Assembly: GCF_947497125.1 (NCBI RefSeq)
Contig: NZ_CANMFI010000001.1
Coordinates: 682,001-746,000 of the forward strand
Length of the DNA stretch: 64,000 bases
Reading direction: 5' to 3'
Source: an uncultured Polaribacter sp.
GTDB lineage: Bacteria > Bacteroidota > Bacteroidia > Flavobacteriales > Flavobacteriaceae
Shown here in pieces: positions 62,944 through 64,000 of the stretch. Every line of letters starts with the position of its first letter. Position 1 is the first letter of the stretch. The translations under genes were made by a program, and so were the position numbers. The notes below the pieces were generated by a model, which was not told the DNA's origin, made no database searches, and saw nothing but the letters and a program-made list of their open reading frames with translations.

Positions 62944-64000
62944 TTATTTTGTTAAGTTTAAATAACCTGTTCTATTTTTCCAAACACCACTAGACCTGTA
63001 CTTTAACACATAAAAATAGGTGCCTGATGGTAGTGACGAATTTCCATTTATGGTAACTCTTCCTCCAGATTGCCCTATAAAGTATCTACCATTTTGTCCA
63101 TATCCAGAAACATCGTACACCTTAACTCCCCAACGATTATAAATCTCTAAGGTGTTCTCTGGATATAATTCTATGTTTCGAATGACAAAAACATCGTTTT
63201 TACCATCGCCATTTGGAGTTAACAAATTAAAAATCTCTAATTCATCTTCTGAGGGTTGTTGATTGTTAAACTCTAAATAATCATAAATATCATTATTATT
63301 AGAATCATTTGGATCTGTAGCATATTCACCTATTTCTTCGCCATTTGTTAATCCATCTCCATCACAATCACTATCTAAAAAATCTTGTGATAATGCCATT
63401 GTAATACTTGATGGAACTGATGAACATGAATCTTGCGCATCGGTATTGTCTATTTCTTCTTGTGCATTTGATACACCATCACCATCACAATCTAACATAG
63501 AAGCTTCTATTGTAACTACAATACTTACTGTTGTTTCGTTACCGCTAACATCTGTTATTGTATAACTAACGGTAGTATCTCCCTCTAAAAATAAATCTCC
63601 GCTTTCATGTGTTTGTACAATACTAGCTATGCTGCAATTGTCTGTAAATTCTGGCTCATTCCAAAATACAATTGCTCCACATTGATTAGCATTACTGGCA
63701 AAATCAATAACAGTTATAATTGGTTGGGATACTACCACAGGTTTCTCTACATCTATAACTGTTACCTCAAAACTACTAATAGTTTCATTTCCATAATTAT
63801 CTGTAGCTGTATACGTTACAGTTGTACTTCCTACTGGAAATAAATCTCCTGAATTATGAGAACTTACATACGAGGCAATTGAGGCATTGTCTGATACTGT
63901 TGGCGCTGTCCATGTAATTACAGCTCCACATAAACCTTCATCATTGTTTTGAGTGATATCTGAAGGAGTATCTGAAATAATAGGATTTTCTATGTCATTA
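62944..64000 (-). CDS. T9SS type B protein with HYR domains (5' end outside window)
   Basis: The frame is open to the right window edge, so the protein is N-terminally incomplete; the first internal Met (63738) is not a real start. The visible ~352 residues include at least two HYR-type Ig domains (ITWTAPTVSDNASIASYVSSH, then SGDLF.VGSTTVTYTATD), an acidic Ca-binding thrombospondin-3-like stretch (DCDGDGVSNAQEE, DSDCDGDGLTNGEE) and a type B sorting domain (FNLLTPNGDGKNDVFVI, EIYNRWGVKVYD). Secreted by T9SS with the PorP/SprF protein encoded next. Probably a long adhesin (inference from repeated HYR domains). Confidence 0.88.
   Translation of the reverse strand, partial: NDIENPIISDTPSDITQNNDEGLCGAVITWTAPTVSDNASIASYVSSHNSGDLFPVGSTTVTYTATDNYGNETISSFEVTVIDVEKPVVVSQPIITVIDFASNANQCGAIVFWNEPEFTDNCSIASIVQTHESGDLFLEGDTTVSYTITDVSGNETTVSIVVTIEASMLDCDGDGVSNAQEEIDNTDAQDSCSSVPSSITMALSQDFLDSDCDGDGLTNGEEIGEYATDPNDSNNNDIYDYLEFNNQQPSEDELEIFNLLTPNGDGKNDVFVIRNIELYPENTLEIYNRWGVKVYDVSGYGQNGRYFIGQSGGRVTINGNSSLPSGTYFYVLKYRSSGVWKNRTGYLNLTK

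Overview
The window looks like a chromosomal segment of a marine member of the Bacteroidota, most likely Flavobacteriaceae. The evidence is very AT-rich DNA, Bacteroidota-type promoters (TAnnTTTG at -7), several type IX secretion (T9SS) sorting domains of types A and B, PorP/SprF genes, a SusC/SusD pair and many S1 sulfatases. The genus cannot be fixed from the sequence alone. No rRNA, tRNA, CRISPR array or intact transposase was seen.

Layout. (1) 1-2534: end of a secreted lamin-tail protein and a secreted endonuclease I, both with T9SS tails. (2) 2697-11686: housekeeping genes purL, two tandem acyl-CoA ligases and an FHS-family sugar transporter. (3) 11753-19603 (minus): a surface module of a giant collagen-like protein, a T9SS type B protein, PorP/SprF and an OmpA/PD40 protein. 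(4) 20152-23993 (plus, divergent): a signalling operon of CheY-like regulator, multi-PAS histidine kinase cut by an in-frame TAA, HPt protein and LytTR regulator. (5) 24395-57458: a polysaccharide utilisation locus (PUL) of about 33 kb with SusC/SusD, six S1 sulfatases (one frameshifted), two GH78-type alpha-L-rhamnosidases, a GH71/GH99-like protein with a CBM9-like tail, a CEMIP/TMEM2-like G8/beta-helix protein, two other T9SS-exported binding-type proteins, and an unlisted 55-residue gene. (6) 58060-64000 (minus): a GloVer-repeat lipoprotein, an unknown cytosolic-looking protein and a second OmpA/PorP/T9SS-B module that runs off the window.

The PUL genes read as a system for a sulfated, rhamnose-containing algal glycan (ulvan, rhamnan sulfate or similar; inference). 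Sulfatases and rhamnosidases strip the chain, SusC/D imports oligosaccharides, and the endo-acting enzyme may be the CEMIP-like or GH99-like protein, because no known polysaccharide lyase is present.

The most novel signals are regulatory. Nine promoters covering every apparent transcription unit of the PUL share a 16-bp element ending in CAGGAT. It always points toward the gene and always lies exactly 21 bp upstream of a one-mismatch TAnnTTTG box. No regulator gene sits inside the PUL. A different 40-bp element occurs as an inverted pair in the divergent region between the collagen-like operon and the signalling operon, again at an identical distance (40 bp) from each -7 box. This suggests the LytTR phosphorelay controls the surface module and itself. 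Finally, two nearly identical ~80-bp intergenic repeats in direct orientation (24098-24177 and 57930-58012) bracket the entire PUL, as if it were a movable cassette.
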